Assembly: GCA_029747015.1 (NCBI GenBank)
Contig: JAKOGI010000433.1
Coordinates: 278,001-342,000 of the forward strand
Length of the DNA: 64,000 nucleotides
DNA from: Carnegiea gigantea
Taxonomy: Eukaryota > Streptophyta > Magnoliopsida > Caryophyllales > Cactaceae
Direction: 5' to 3'
Part shown: in pieces, positions 11,407 through 21,749 of the stretch
Position numbering within the stretch: the stretch's first letter is position 1
Layout of the letters: each line of letters begins with the position of its first letter
Translations under genes and position numbers: made by a program
Notes under the pieces: generated by a model
What the model saw: the letters and a program-made list of their open reading frames with translations, nothing else
Told to the model about the DNA's origin: nothing
Database searches by the model: none

Positions 11407-13877
11407 ATGCACAGGCGCAGTCAGGGGAGTCACCACTTACTTCCCCTGAATCCTGAAATCGAAGCTACTGCTCGCAAGCGAAGCGGCGCACGAAAGAAGC
11501 AACAAGCAGAATCTACCATGGCGGCGTAAGACAACCGCGTCCTAAGGGACTATGCAATGCCTCAGTCGTCGGGTATCACCTCTTCTATAGTGAACCCCGC
11601 AGTTGAGGTGAACAATTTCGAGCTGCGCCCGGCCCTTATCTCGCTAGTGGAGCGAGACCAGTTCGGTGGGCACCCTTCTGAGAATCCTAACATGCACCTT
11701 CGTAATTTCCTTGCGAAGTGTGATACTATTAAGCTCAATGAGGTCCCCACCGACGCCATTCGATTGAGGCTCTTCCCTTTCTCTCTGCGGGATAGAGCCA
11801 GAGACTGGCTCCAAAATGAGGAGCCCAATGCTTTTGCCACTTGGGATGCCCTCTCCAAGGCATTTTTGAGCAAATGTTTCCCCCCAGGGAAGACGGCCAA
11901 ACTAAGGGCTGACATCACTTCATTCGCCCAGCTGCATGGCGAATCTCTATATGAGGCGTGGGAACGATTCAAAGATCTGCAACGCCAGTGCCCTCACCAT
12001 AGAGTCCCAGATTGGCTCCTCATTCAAACTTTCTACAATGGACTCGATCAGTCTCTGAAGATGTCCATTGATGCTGCTGCTGGTGGGGCACTTATGGGAA
12101 AGTCCATTGAGGTTGCTAAAGCCCTGCTTGAAGACATGGCAGCTAATACTACCACTGGTCTAATGAGAGAGCAGCCCCGAAGAAGGCAAGCGGGGTTTAT
12201 GGGATCGATGCAGTGGATATGTTGGCAAGCAAGGTTGACGCCCTTGCCCAGAGATTCGATAGGATGGGTACTCCTCACCCAGGAAACCCATCTAGTGCCA
12301 TGTATGCGGTTGGGGTCTTTTGTGAAGTATGCGGTATTCAAGGGCATGAAGCTACTGATTGTCAAGCCCATCTTCAGGGAGTGGAGCAAGTTAATGCTTT
12401 CCAAAATTACAGCCCACGGCCACAAAATAACCCGTACTCAAACACATACAACCCCGGTTGGAGAAACCATCCAAACCTCTCCTACCGCAACAATAACCCC
12501 CCGCTGGCTAATGCCTCTCAGCCTCAACCACCCAATCCTCCCTATAGAGCCCCGTACAATCCACCCCCTCCACCTCCTCAATCCAAGTCGAACTTAGAAA
12601 GCATCATGGAGCGCTTCATTGCGACACAAACTAAGACCAATGAAATTCTTAATGAGTCGATCAACCAACTAAACACTAAGTTCGACGCTATGGCCGCACA
12701 TCAAAAGGCGATGGATAATCAGATCGCCCAGATAGCTCAGCAGGTGAGCCACCTGTCTAGGCCACACGGGCACCTACCTAGCCAGCCCGAGACAAACCCC
12801 AAGAGCCATGTTAATGCCATCACTTCGGTAGGTGAGGGGTTTAAGGAGAGCCCAGTGATGGTTCTTCAGGAGGTCGTTTCCGATCCTAATTCTGCAAGGG
12901 AGGGTGAAGAAAGGAAGGGGGATGAGAGTTTGAGCTCCACTGGCACGCCTAGTCCTTCACTTCCGATCCGGCCTCATCGAGTGCCTGCACCTTATCCCCA
13001 GAGGTTGACGTGTTCCCAGCTACTGCCGCTCGAGCCCCGGTTCGCAAGATTCTTGGACATGCTAAAACGGATCCACGTCAGTATTCCGTTTTTGGAGGCT
13101 CTTAAGGAAACGCCCATTTACTTGAGCTTCTTGAGAGAGCTCCTCTCCAAGAAAAGAGAGCTCAAGGAAGTTTCAGTACCCTCCATAGGAGAGGCCTACA
13201 GCGCGATCTTGCAAAATGACTCACCATCGAAGCGGAATGACCCTGGTAGCTTCTCCATCCCCTGCTGCATAGGGGATTTGCGAATTGAAAGAGCCCTTTG
13301 TGATTTGGGCGCCAGCGTAAGCTTAATGCCTCTCTCCCTCTGCAAGAAGCTTCAACTGACAGATCTACTCCCCACGCCCATGACCATACAGCTCGCTGAC
13401 AGTACTGTCAGACGACCTGTGGGCGTGTTAGAGGACATTCCAGTCCAGGTTGGTAAGTTTGTCATCCCCTGTGACTTCATGGTATTAGACATGGGTGACA
13501 ACTCTGTCGTTTCCATTATCTTGGGACGGCCATTTCTGGCTACCGCTGGGGCAAAGATAGACGTAAGGGCTGGCTCGATATCGTTTGAGATATGTGGGAA
13601 GACGTTGGACTTCTGCTTCCCCACAGCACCCATCACCTCTGCCTCTCCTGTCGCGCCCACTCCAACCCCTCCTTCTGTTACTGCCTTGAAGGTCGAGGTT
13701 TTTGATGGGGATGGATGGCCCCACATATGGCCCGTAGCATGTAGGGATCCGCTGTTGATCTCACCCACTTCGGAGGCCACCTCCGCTGATGTTGGGGCGT
13801 TAGTCGAGCTTGCTCCATCATTCTACACCCCCGTATCTACACCTCCCGCATCACCCCTACTTACCATTTGGAGGTAA
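11407..13877 (+). pseudogene. gag-protease of family-1 Athila element (two lesions)
   Basis: The reading frame begins at ATG 11407. A stop codon (TAA 11527-11529) falls at codon 41, then the frame is open from 11557. The gag domain spans about 11640-12110, with the LRLFPFSLRDRARDWL and EAWERFKDLQRQCP motifs typical of plant gag. A one-base loss near 12147 shifts the frame, and the remainder is open from 12213 to 13877. That part holds a CCHC knuckle CEVCGIQGHEATDC (12322-12363), a proline-rich linker and an aspartic protease (about 13255-13620; ALCDLGASVSLMP, IILGRPFLAT). Gag would form the particle and bind RNA; the protease would process it. With both lesions this copy probably makes no full gag, though its recent insertion shows that gag could have been supplied in trans. 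Confidence 0.85.
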
Positions 13878-13908
13878 GGGTCAAGCTAACGACCTAAAAC
13901 AAGCGCTT

Positions 13909-13926
13909 CTTGGGAGGCAACCCAAG
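13909..13926 (+). other. Conserved stem-loop after protease, family 1
   Basis: CTTGGG-aggcaa-CCCAAG forms a perfect 6-bp stem with a 6-nt loop. It directly follows AAGCGCTT, itself a palindrome. It begins 32 bp after the protease stop. The diverged family-2 copies keep the stem, with a compensating G-U pair. Confidence 0.6.
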
Positions 13927-13991
13927 CTTTACTGCTTTTCAAAAAAAAAAAAAAGGAAAAAAAGGGGCAGGAACGCAGAAGCAGGGATACG

Positions 13992-14214
13992 GCACGGTGT
14001 GACCGTGCTCCACGGCACGACCGTACCACGATTCTCTTTCAACCCCCAAAAAAAAAACCTCAAAAAAAAAAAAGAGGAAAAGGGCAGCACGGGGGCAACG
14101 TGCCTCGGGACATCCCGTGTCCCCTTTCTTCCACCCAAAAAAAAAAGAGGAAAAAACGAACGGGCCGACAGCAATTTGGCACGGTGTGACCGTGCCATTA
14201 GGCACGACCGTGCC
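13992..14214 (+). other. GGCACG hairpin cluster between ORFs
   Basis: Three hairpins use the same words as the LTR cluster: GCACGGT-gtg-ACCGTGC (13992-14008), TGGCACGGT-gtg-ACCGTGCCA (14177-14197, 9-bp stem) and GGCACG-ac-CGTGCC (14201-14214). They alternate with A-rich runs (13940-13965, 14048-14080, 14137-14150). The region is noncoding, although an apparent frame crosses it. Confidence 0.7.
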
Positions 14215-14585
14215 GCATTAAAAACCTGCCGGATTCCCGACTCCTTCTTCTTCCTCCTCCTCCTCCCTCCTCCTCCTTCCATTCGACCCCCACCCGTTCT
14301 CTCTCTACTGCGCGTCCCCCCTCTCTCTCTCCCCACTCCATTTTCCACTCTCACCTCTCAATCTCTCTCAATTTCTCACCAAATTCTTCAATCTTTCGAC
14401 CCCCATTCACTCTACCCCACCAATTCTTCCCCTTTTCCTCTCAAGGTCCTTTAAACCTCATCTCCCTTTCTCTCTCTAAAATCCAAAACCTCCATTGTTG
14501 AGGTTCAAGGTTGTAGGGACCGAAATTGACCCTACTCTTGCTCTTTTCATCTCCTTCTGAGTCCTGATCTGCAATTATTTCAACA

Positions 14586-16310
14586 ATGGGAAGAAAGCGA
14601 ATCGGGGAGCCTTCCAAGGGTCCATCCCTCCCCACGAAATCGTCAAGAGCAACATCGTCCTCAACTGCGCCTGCTGCGGCACAAGGTACCAAAGATGCTT
14701 TCCCTCTTGTATTACCTGCTAGTACTAGGGGCTTGCACTTTATTTCTGATGAGCAAAAGTCACGTTATGAGCTTTTAGCCACTAGGCATGCTAGTGAGCA
14801 GAAATTCTTTCATGCTGACTCATTACGGACTTTAGGAATGCTAGATGACATGTTAACTCTGTTTGGTCGTTTGGGTTGGTCTGAATATATTAACATGCAA
14901 TATGCCTCGTACGACCGATTGATGATTGAGTTTTTGAGTTCATTGGCTGTTGATTGGGATGGTCGTTACAATGGTCAGGAGGTTGCCATCTATTTTAGGA
15001 TGTTCAGCATTGACCACCGGATGAGTCTGCGCATGTTTAACGACCTTCTACGACTCCCGGTGGCCGATGGGGCATATCGCGATGTGCCTTCTTTATGGCG
15101 CCCTGACCCCGTTTGGTTGAGCATTACATGCTCCAAACGGAAGGACTACCACGATAGGTGGGGGAGACCCAGGGTCTATGACCCTCGACAGGCGAAGGCT
15201 ACCGACATTTGTAATGTCAACTTACGGTACCTTCAGCGCCTTACCGCTAACATTATTTTCAGCCGCAACGATACCCAGAATGGGTGTCGTAAGGCTGAAT
15301 TATTTATTATTTGGTGCGCCCTGTCCAGTACCCCTATTAATACAGGGGCCTTCATTATCCGCCACCTGGCGGAAGTGGCCAAACCTAGCAACCGAAACGT
15401 CCTTAGCATTGGCGGTACCGTTACCGCCATTGCTATTGCTTTAGGCTACAGCTCGAGACTCTCTTCTCTCGAGTCTCACTTTTTAGGTGGTCACCTCGAC
15501 CTTGGTACCCTGCATCATATGCATATCATAGATACCAGAGGTGGCACTATTCGGTACCCCCACCATAAGACCATCCTTTTCAACCTTCCCAATCCTCAGC
15601 GCACCGCAGTAGCAAACAAAAGAAACTGGAATTGCGACGGGCGCGTCATTAGGGCCACTGTTCTTCCCAGCGAGGAGCAGTTGGCCGCTGATCTGGATTT
15701 AGATGAGGGAGAGGAAGGTGAGGAGAGTGCGGAGGAGAGTGACGAGGGCGCTGAGGCTCCCGAGGCTACAGCCGAGGATAGTGGAGCTCCTACCTCCCAT
15801 GAGCCTATTCCACCACCACCACCCCTTCACCCACCATTCCCTCATTCCATGGGTGGGTCCTCCTCCTCCGCATCTTCTATGCCGCTTGACCCCACGTTCC
15901 TTCAGTCTTTCTCAAACCTCCAACTGGAGGTATCGGGTCTTAGAGAGGGTTTTAGTGGCATGAGCCGTGATATCCAGCGCATTTCTGGGCGCATGGATTC
16001 CATAGAGGAGGGGGTGAGCCATTTTCGCGGTTATATTGACCGCCAGGAGCAGAGGGAGTTGCGGCGGCTTCAGCGTGAGGAGGAGCGGGCCATTCGCGAG
16101 GCCCGTGAGTCTGCGGAAAGGCGTCGGATGAACGAACTGCTTTGGCGTCAGTCCGAGACGATGCAGCGGATGAAGGAGCGTTTTCGCTCTTTCCCTGGCG
16201 CCCCGGCAGGTTCTTCATCCACTCTACCCTTTGACCAGGGTAGCTCCACCCATTTCTATCCCTTTCCCCCGTCCTTTTGGCCTCCCCCTGGGCCCGATGG
16301 GGCCCAATGA
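14586..16310 (+). CDS. Env-position (ATHILA ORF-like) protein, intact
   Basis: This frame of 574 codons is the only long undamaged one in the window. The start at 14586 follows a long pyrimidine-rich leader without upstream coding. The N-terminal ~360 residues look like a folded, basic-to-neutral domain resembling the plant ATHILA ORF family. An acidic segment follows (about residues 367-395, rich in E and D), then a proline-rich linker (about 408-425), then a long charged, heptad-like region rich in R, E and Q (about 450-545) that probably forms a coiled coil, and a proline-rich tail. I see no signal peptide or clear membrane segment, so 'envelope' describes position only. It may be a structural or RNA-associated protein. 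Family assignment is by pattern; function is unknown. Confidence 0.8.
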   Translation: MGRKRIGEPSKGPSLPTKSSRATSSSTAPAAAQGTKDAFPLVLPASTRGLHFISDEQKSRYELLATRHASEQKFFHADSLRTLGMLDDMLTLFGRLGWSEYINMQYASYDRLMIEFLSSLAVDWDGRYNGQEVAIYFRMFSIDHRMSLRMFNDLLRLPVADGAYRDVPSLWRPDPVWLSITCSKRKDYHDRWGRPRVYDPRQAKATDICNVNLRYLQRLTANIIFSRNDTQNGCRKAELFIIWCALSSTPINTGAFIIRHLAEVAKPSNRNVLSIGGTVTAIAIALGYSSRLSSLESHFLGGHLDLGTLHHMHIIDTRGGTIRYPHHKTILFNLPNPQRTAVANKRNWNCDGRVIRATVLPSEEQLAADLDLDEGEEGEESAEESDEGAEAPEATAEDSGAPTSHEPIPPPPPLHPPFPHSMGGSSSSASSMPLDPTFLQSFSNLQLEVSGLREGFSGMSRDIQRISGRMDSIEEGVSHFRGYIDRQEQRELRRLQREEERAIREARESAERRRMNELLWRQSETMQRMKERFRSFPGAPAGSSSTLPFDQGSSTHFYPFPPSFWPPPGPDGAQ

Positions 16311-18102
16311 CTGCTTTCTGTCCCCCCCTTCCCCACTTGTTCTGTATCTCTTTCTATCTTTTTCATTGGGGACAATGAAGAGCTTCGGCATAGGGGGTTA
16401 GCTCACCAACTGCTAGGTGACTGCTTGTAGTTTGTGGTGGTTTGTACATATCCATCTGTTTATTGCATCCTTGCATGCATTAGTTTTCATTAGTTTTTAT
16501 TTTTATTTTTATTTATTTCTTCTATTTCTTTTTGCATGTAGGATAGAGCATATAGATAGGTAGTGCATTGTATATATTTTATTTTATTTTCTAACCCTTG
16601 GCTTCAAGTGGACGTCTGTTGAGTGGAGCATTACAAGACTGCGAGGTAATTCTTTCAACTCTTCTCTTCATCTATCCACTCTTGCTTAAGGTGCTTTATT
16701 GTTTTCATTCCCCCCCAAAAAAAAAAGAGAAAAAAAAAAGTTTTTGAAAACCCCTCCTATGACGATTATCAAGGCCTTGTGGATCAGTTGGCTGACTTGG
16801 TTGTGTATACCTGTGGGTCCCTTGTGGCAAAAATGTGTTTGCTTGATGATATTGAAATTGTTGTGACTACACTGTTTAGTTCGCATTCCTGATCGCCCTT
16901 GAAACCCCCTTTTCGTGAATGATTACTCCTATCCAGTAGGATCTTTGGGGTTGGTTGTGTTATTTGGTAGTGTGACCCGTGAGACTTTGAGCCTATAGAC
17001 TAATTCATCAATTTAGTCTCATTTCTTTTCCATGTGTGTCTCTTCCATGATAGCATCTCTAGAACTTGGTTGGATTCTCTTTGAAATCGCTTTTAGCACG
17101 TATACAACAATCAAAATGATAGAGGCATTCATTTCTTTTTAAGCTACATAGCCAAATTGCCACCTGTGATGTAATGTTTACCCTTTGCTTACCCCCTTGA
17201 GCCTTATCTGTTTTGTTGGGAACCTCTCACTGCTAGCATTTGGCCTTAACATATTTCCTACCTTCAAGCCAAAGCCAGTAGAGCAACGCTTCACGTTTGT
17301 GGGTAACTTTTGGGTATCGTTGTGGTTATTTTGGCATTTAATGGGGATACATCATGATGATTATTCGGGAAAGTTTCTTACTGTTATTGCGCATGCCAAG
17401 CACTTATTTATCTTATCCCTCGCCAACCAAAAAAAAAAAAAGGAAAAAAAAAGTAATAAAAGTGTTTGGCGTGTTAAGCATAGTGCGTTCCCGATGGTCC
17501 ATTGGGTTTAGGTATGTTTGATTTCATTGAGAGTGCGATGTGATCTGTTTAATTGTTGGTTGCTCACTAGCTATGGCTTTTAGCTCCACATTTCCCAAAC
17601 TGTTTGTCCCTCTCTTACCTATACCCTTAGCCCCATTTCAACCCTGCGAAGTCCTCTTGATTGTTGTCGTGTATTTTGCACTTTAGCGGTGGAGAGTTGA
17701 GAATTCTCCCAAGCCTATGGTAGATTGTTTTAGTGGAAGCGAATCGAGTGAACCTCTTTACATCTTAAACACATGTGAGGGAGAGCATTTACATTGCCCC
17801 CCCTTATGAGAGTCACTACCAAGCCAACTAGCCCACTACTTGCTTGGATGCGTCATGATTGGGGAGGGGGTAATATGGTTCGACGGTGTGTTGACTTGAA
17901 CTTGTGGTCCTCCAATGATTTGAACTGAATCTTGCAAATTGTATTTATGCCTCAAATTATCCGATTGGCTGTGCGCAACTGTGTTCGATTCGACTGATCC
18001 ACTGTTAGCCTTGCCTGAGGAGGCGAGTAACTTGAGGTTCTTGACTCCCTCTTTTGGTTCTAGTCTTGCTTGGGGACAAGCAAGAGATAGGCATGGGGGA
18101 GT
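16311..18102 (+). other. 3' noncoding region and polypurine tract, family 1
   Basis: About 1.8 kb without a supported gene. It contains the 'ggcataggggg' motif near 16390, A-rich runs near 16718-16740 and 17430-17452, and ends in GCATGGGGGAGT (18091-18102), the probable polypurine tract immediately before the 3' LTR. Small frames such as 17185-17511 are judged to be chance. Confidence 0.7.
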
Positions 18103-19390
18103 TGATAAACCTATTTTTTACACACTTTTAGGCATGATTTTTACCTATTAACTCGGCAGTTTCTGGTATAATTTTGTGAGTTTAGAGGTCAATTATTCAT
18201 TGTTTATCTCAAATCTGCCTAAAAGTCGTGTTTTTGTGTTTACAGGAGCCTGACTTGAATAAATAAGGAAAACAAGCTAATGCCGCGCCAAATTGAAGCA
18301 AAAAGGATCAATATTGAGTTAAAATAAGAGGCACGGTCATTCCAGGCGAGGTGGCGCGAGCGTGCCACTCAAAGAAGGAAAGAAACTAAAGACAGAGAAG
18401 TGGCACGGGGCCCCCGTGCCGAGTGGCACGACCGTGCCACTTTAGTTGCCGCTGTTTTATCGCTGTTTTGGCATTGTAATTGGGGAGTTTTTTGGATTCT
18501 ACCTTTTTCCTCTCTCTCGAAAAGGGGCGATTTGAGGGTTCCTAGGTCTAGTTTTATTGCAATTTTAATTCGAAGCTTTGGATTGAATTTGGTTACGCTT
18601 TTGGTAGATTACTGCTGCAGATTATATACAGAGTGTATTCTTCTTCTTTTTCTTCTACGTCTTAATTCAAGTATTCGTATTCTTGGTATGTGTATGTTCT
18701 TGATTGAGATGTTGTTTAGAATCATGTTTAGCGGCTAAATTCCTTAATCTTGGATTGGGTGTAGCCCCTGTGATGTAAATTGGATTGTTAATTCTAGGTT
18801 TTTGTGAATTACGCCAGAGTATAATTGAATTCTCACTTAGCATGCCAGGTGTTCGATGAATTGCCTGAGAGGGTTTTATTCATGTTCTTAATTAGGGTTT
18901 AGGAGACTAACGAAAGTTAGGTCCTTTACTTAGAGTAGCTTTGTGAGCAATTGAATTACTTGACACGAAAGTAGTTGGGGGTGCAATTGGGAATTGAAAT
19001 TACATGATCTTGTGGTTTTGTTATTCTAGTTTCACGAAAGTAAACAACTAGGTTAGCTTGATCAGTCTAATGACCTTCGAAAGTAGGCGTAGATGCTTTA
19101 AACCGGTAATAATTCCATTTCAATTATCTTGCAGGCAGATTCACACAACCTAGTTTATTTTCCAATGAACGTCACAGTGCGTGAACCCCAATCCAGGATT
19201 CCCTTCTCATAATTGACTTAGACCAAATAGAGTTAGAATCAGCTAAACCAACTTCACTCGACATTCGCCTAGATTAAGTGTTAGAAATCGATTCGGTGGT
19301 TGAAACTAAGTTCTCTGTGGACACGACCCGTACTTGCCTTTGCTAGCTACAACTGGCACCGTGCACTTGCGGTACATTTTTAACACAACA
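18103..19390 (+). repeat. 3' LTR of family-1 Athila element
   Basis: It is 1288 bp, nearly identical to 9941-11229. It carries three consecutive hairpins: 18351-18368 (one G-U/mismatch), 18402-18420 (GGCACGGG-gcc-CCCGTGCC) and 18423-18440 (GTGGCACG-ac-CGTGCCAC). The target duplication ATACT follows at 19391. Confidence 0.92.
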
Positions 19391-19395
19391 ATACT

Positions 19396-19522
19396 TTAAA
19401 ACACATGAGTGATGAGTGCTTCATTACTAAAGTGAGGATCTACTGGTTCTTCTAGTTCTCCATCTTCCATGTGCCAATATGAGTGTTTAAGTTGATTTGG
19501 GCAGTTGATATAATATTTGATG
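19396..19522 (+). other. Family-2 3' noncoding region, resumed after insertion
   Basis: This continues the sequence interrupted at 9940; the right arm has it unbroken at 54433-54560. It ends at a junction with family-3 sequence in the opposite orientation, near 19522. Confidence 0.6.
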
Positions 19523-20516
19523 TTCAAGTTAAGCTTACCAATGCTCGACTCAATCTCACTTGACTGACACAAACTATATTATTAACTTACTCACTTAGAA
19601 AGCAAGCTTTTCCAGTTGTAGTATTGACACAAAAGATAACATCCAGTAGCCCATGCCTTAAAGGGATACTTGTCGTTCTCAACTCTAAGACTCTTTCTAA
19701 CTCTTATTTTTCCTTTTTAAAATTTTTTTCATTTTTTTTTGATTTTTTCTTTTTTTAATGCAAAATGAAAACGAAAACAAAAGTGGCAAAGACAAGTGGG
19801 AAAGTCAATCACAGAAGACTAAGACTCTAACATAATGCTGATATATGAATGAGGACTAGATTGTGCAACTATAATGCATTGTCGGGGGTTAGAATTTGGA
19901 TCTAGACTGACATAGTTGTGACAAAGATCTATCGTGTACATCATAGTTTTATACAAGCTAACAATCAAGGTACATAGCTCATCAAAGTAGTAGAAAACTC
20001 CCCAAAACTGCTAAAAACATAACTGTTTTTGAAATTTTTTTCTCTCTCTCTTTTTTCCATTTTCAAAAGTATAAAGCATGACTTCTCCTCCCCTATACCT
20101 AGATCTCATAATGTCGTCAGTGAGAGCTAAGGAGCCACCGCACCAACATAACACATATATACATAAAACAGTCTATAATATTAAATATACAAAAATAAGA
20201 GATAAACGGGAAAAAGAAAGGAGATATATAAAAACTAAAATAAAGAAACGGAAAAGAGAAAATGAATTTACCAGATTAGGTGCTAGGTATAGCTAAACTA
20301 TCACCTCCTCAAGATGATGCTATAGGAGGTGGGATGAGCATTATTCACTCCCCCTCAGCATCAAAATTTGAGTCTCCAGTGTGGATGCTGACAAAGCTCT
20401 CAATGGCCTATCATATGCTGGTCCATGGATTTCATAATAATGTAAGTAAGATATACAAGTAAAAATATAGCAAATAAAAATATTGTCCTCTTAAATCAAG
20501 GTTGACCTCAAGAAAG
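19523..20516 (-). other. Family-3 3' noncoding region, left arm
   Basis: Noncoding; collinear in reverse with 53443-54432. It contains T-rich and A-rich low-complexity stretches near 19720-19760 and 20150-20260. Small frames here are not supported as genes. Confidence 0.5.
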
Positions 20517-21620
20517 TCAATAAAATGATGGAACAACTATGGGAACATGATTCCCCTCAATATGTTCTCCAGTATACACAATAAGGGTCACGTGAGGAAT
20601 CGTACCTCGAAAATCACCTTGGGATGTATCCAATGCATGCACATGAGAGGCGGTAGTGGGGAGTAAGGGAGATGGGATGAGGATAAGGTCGAGGGCCTTA
20701 ATAAGAATGGGATCTATAGACTCGAGGCTAAAAGGGGCACCAACAGCCACATCATCACCACATGACTACTCTAAAGGTTTCTCCTCCAAATATTGCTCAA
20801 TCAAGGCAAGTTCTTCCAACCAGGCAAGTGAATCATCCTCATCAAAAGGACTGGCATCATCCTAAAAGGCTCACCCATATCAAGCCCCATGCACTTATCT
20901 AAAAGAAGGAAAGAAAAAGGAAGGATCAAGACACCGTTAATAGTGCCCCTAGGTGTGTGAAGTGAGGATGGAGCAATAAGAAGCAATGGAGTCAAAAAAG
21001 TGCAAACCGCTTCCTCTAAGTCTATCAAGGGTGGGTCAACAATGAAATCAGACTCTAGGCGGAAGGAAGACTCTTTCTTAGGTCTAGAACAAGGTGGGCT
21101 AAGGTCGGTCTCATGTGATAAGTGATACTCCTGCAAATAAAGTTCAAACTTAGCATATTGTTCATTCATCGTCTCTATTCATATTATTTAATCTAAGAAG
21201 GCATTTATCAACAATTACATAACAAGGATAAGAATTCACATCATGGTCTAAAGAATGGCAGTTAGAGTACACAACATGGGCATAGCAAGGACGATAATAA
21301 GAATCCCTAAATTTATCAATACATGAAGATTGAACATGCGAATTATAAAGATGGGGGGGAGGGAACACAAAAGACTCACTAGTATTATCAAACTTCCATT
21401 GATGCCAAGTTAAATATTCAAAGAAACTCCACATCACATCAACATTTAGAGCATGAAAACCACCTCTCATGGACTCCAAGATACCTCATGTCTCGTGAGT
21501 TATACCCTCAAGTACAACTTTGAATATTGCTCATTTTTCATACATGAATTGCAGCTATTAAGCATGATGGTTATTCAATTTAGACAGGTATTGCCAAAAA
21601 GGCTCATGCTCAGACTGGGA
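20517..21620 (-). pseudogene. Degenerate gag of family-3 Athila-type element (left)
   Basis: Several minus-strand frames (21479-21162, 21169-20801, 20750-20517) are pieces of one gag-like ORF. The first holds FFEYLTWHQW, matching FFEYLAHDTW of family 4, and a damaged zinc knuckle (SNCHSLDHDVNSYPC: the first Cys of the CX2C pair is lost). The third piece is open but has no known domain. The right-arm copy is 52382-53442. No pol genes are seen, so this family also looks gag-only in this window. Confidence 0.55.
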
Positions 21621-21749
21621 AATAGAAAATAGGCATTTTTTAAAATATCTTAATTTTTAATTTTTTGTCAAAGTAAAAGTCTAATCTCGAATGCTTAAAT
21701 AAGGTCCAATATTGAAAAGCAACAATCTCCCTCTATGGTGCCAAATACT

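Larger units (their letters stand above)
9941..19390 (+). mobile_element. Young non-autonomous Athila-type LTR retrotransposon, family 1
   Basis: This 9450-bp element is complete. Both LTRs begin TGATAAACC and end ACAACA. The flanking 5-bp target duplication ATACT (9936-9940 and 19391-19395) is perfect, and the right palindrome arm carries the empty site near 54557. Order: LTR, tRNA-Asp-type primer site, gag-protease, conserved stem-loop, hairpin cluster, env-position ORF, 1.8-kb noncoding 3' region, polypurine tract, LTR. There is no reverse transcriptase, RNase H or integrase: only about 700 bp separate protease and the next ORF. By eye the two LTRs differ at roughly a dozen positions, so insertion is recent. 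Enzymes for its mobility must have come from a related complete element. Lineage assignment rests on the primer site, gag, protease and second ORF. Confidence 0.9.

Noticed and set aside
13810..14454. 214-codon frame across the family-1 inter-ORF region, and its antisense frames
   Set aside because: It is made of poly-Lys, poly-Arg and Pro runs encoded by A-rich and CT-rich low-complexity DNA between hairpins; no domain and no conservation with family 2.
15952..16218. Antisense frames opposite the env-position ORF
   Set aside because: Shadow frames of a GC-richer real ORF; no start context or domain.
14586..16310. True retroviral envelope glycoprotein
   Set aside because: No signal peptide, hydrophobic fusion segment or membrane anchor visible; only its position recalls env.
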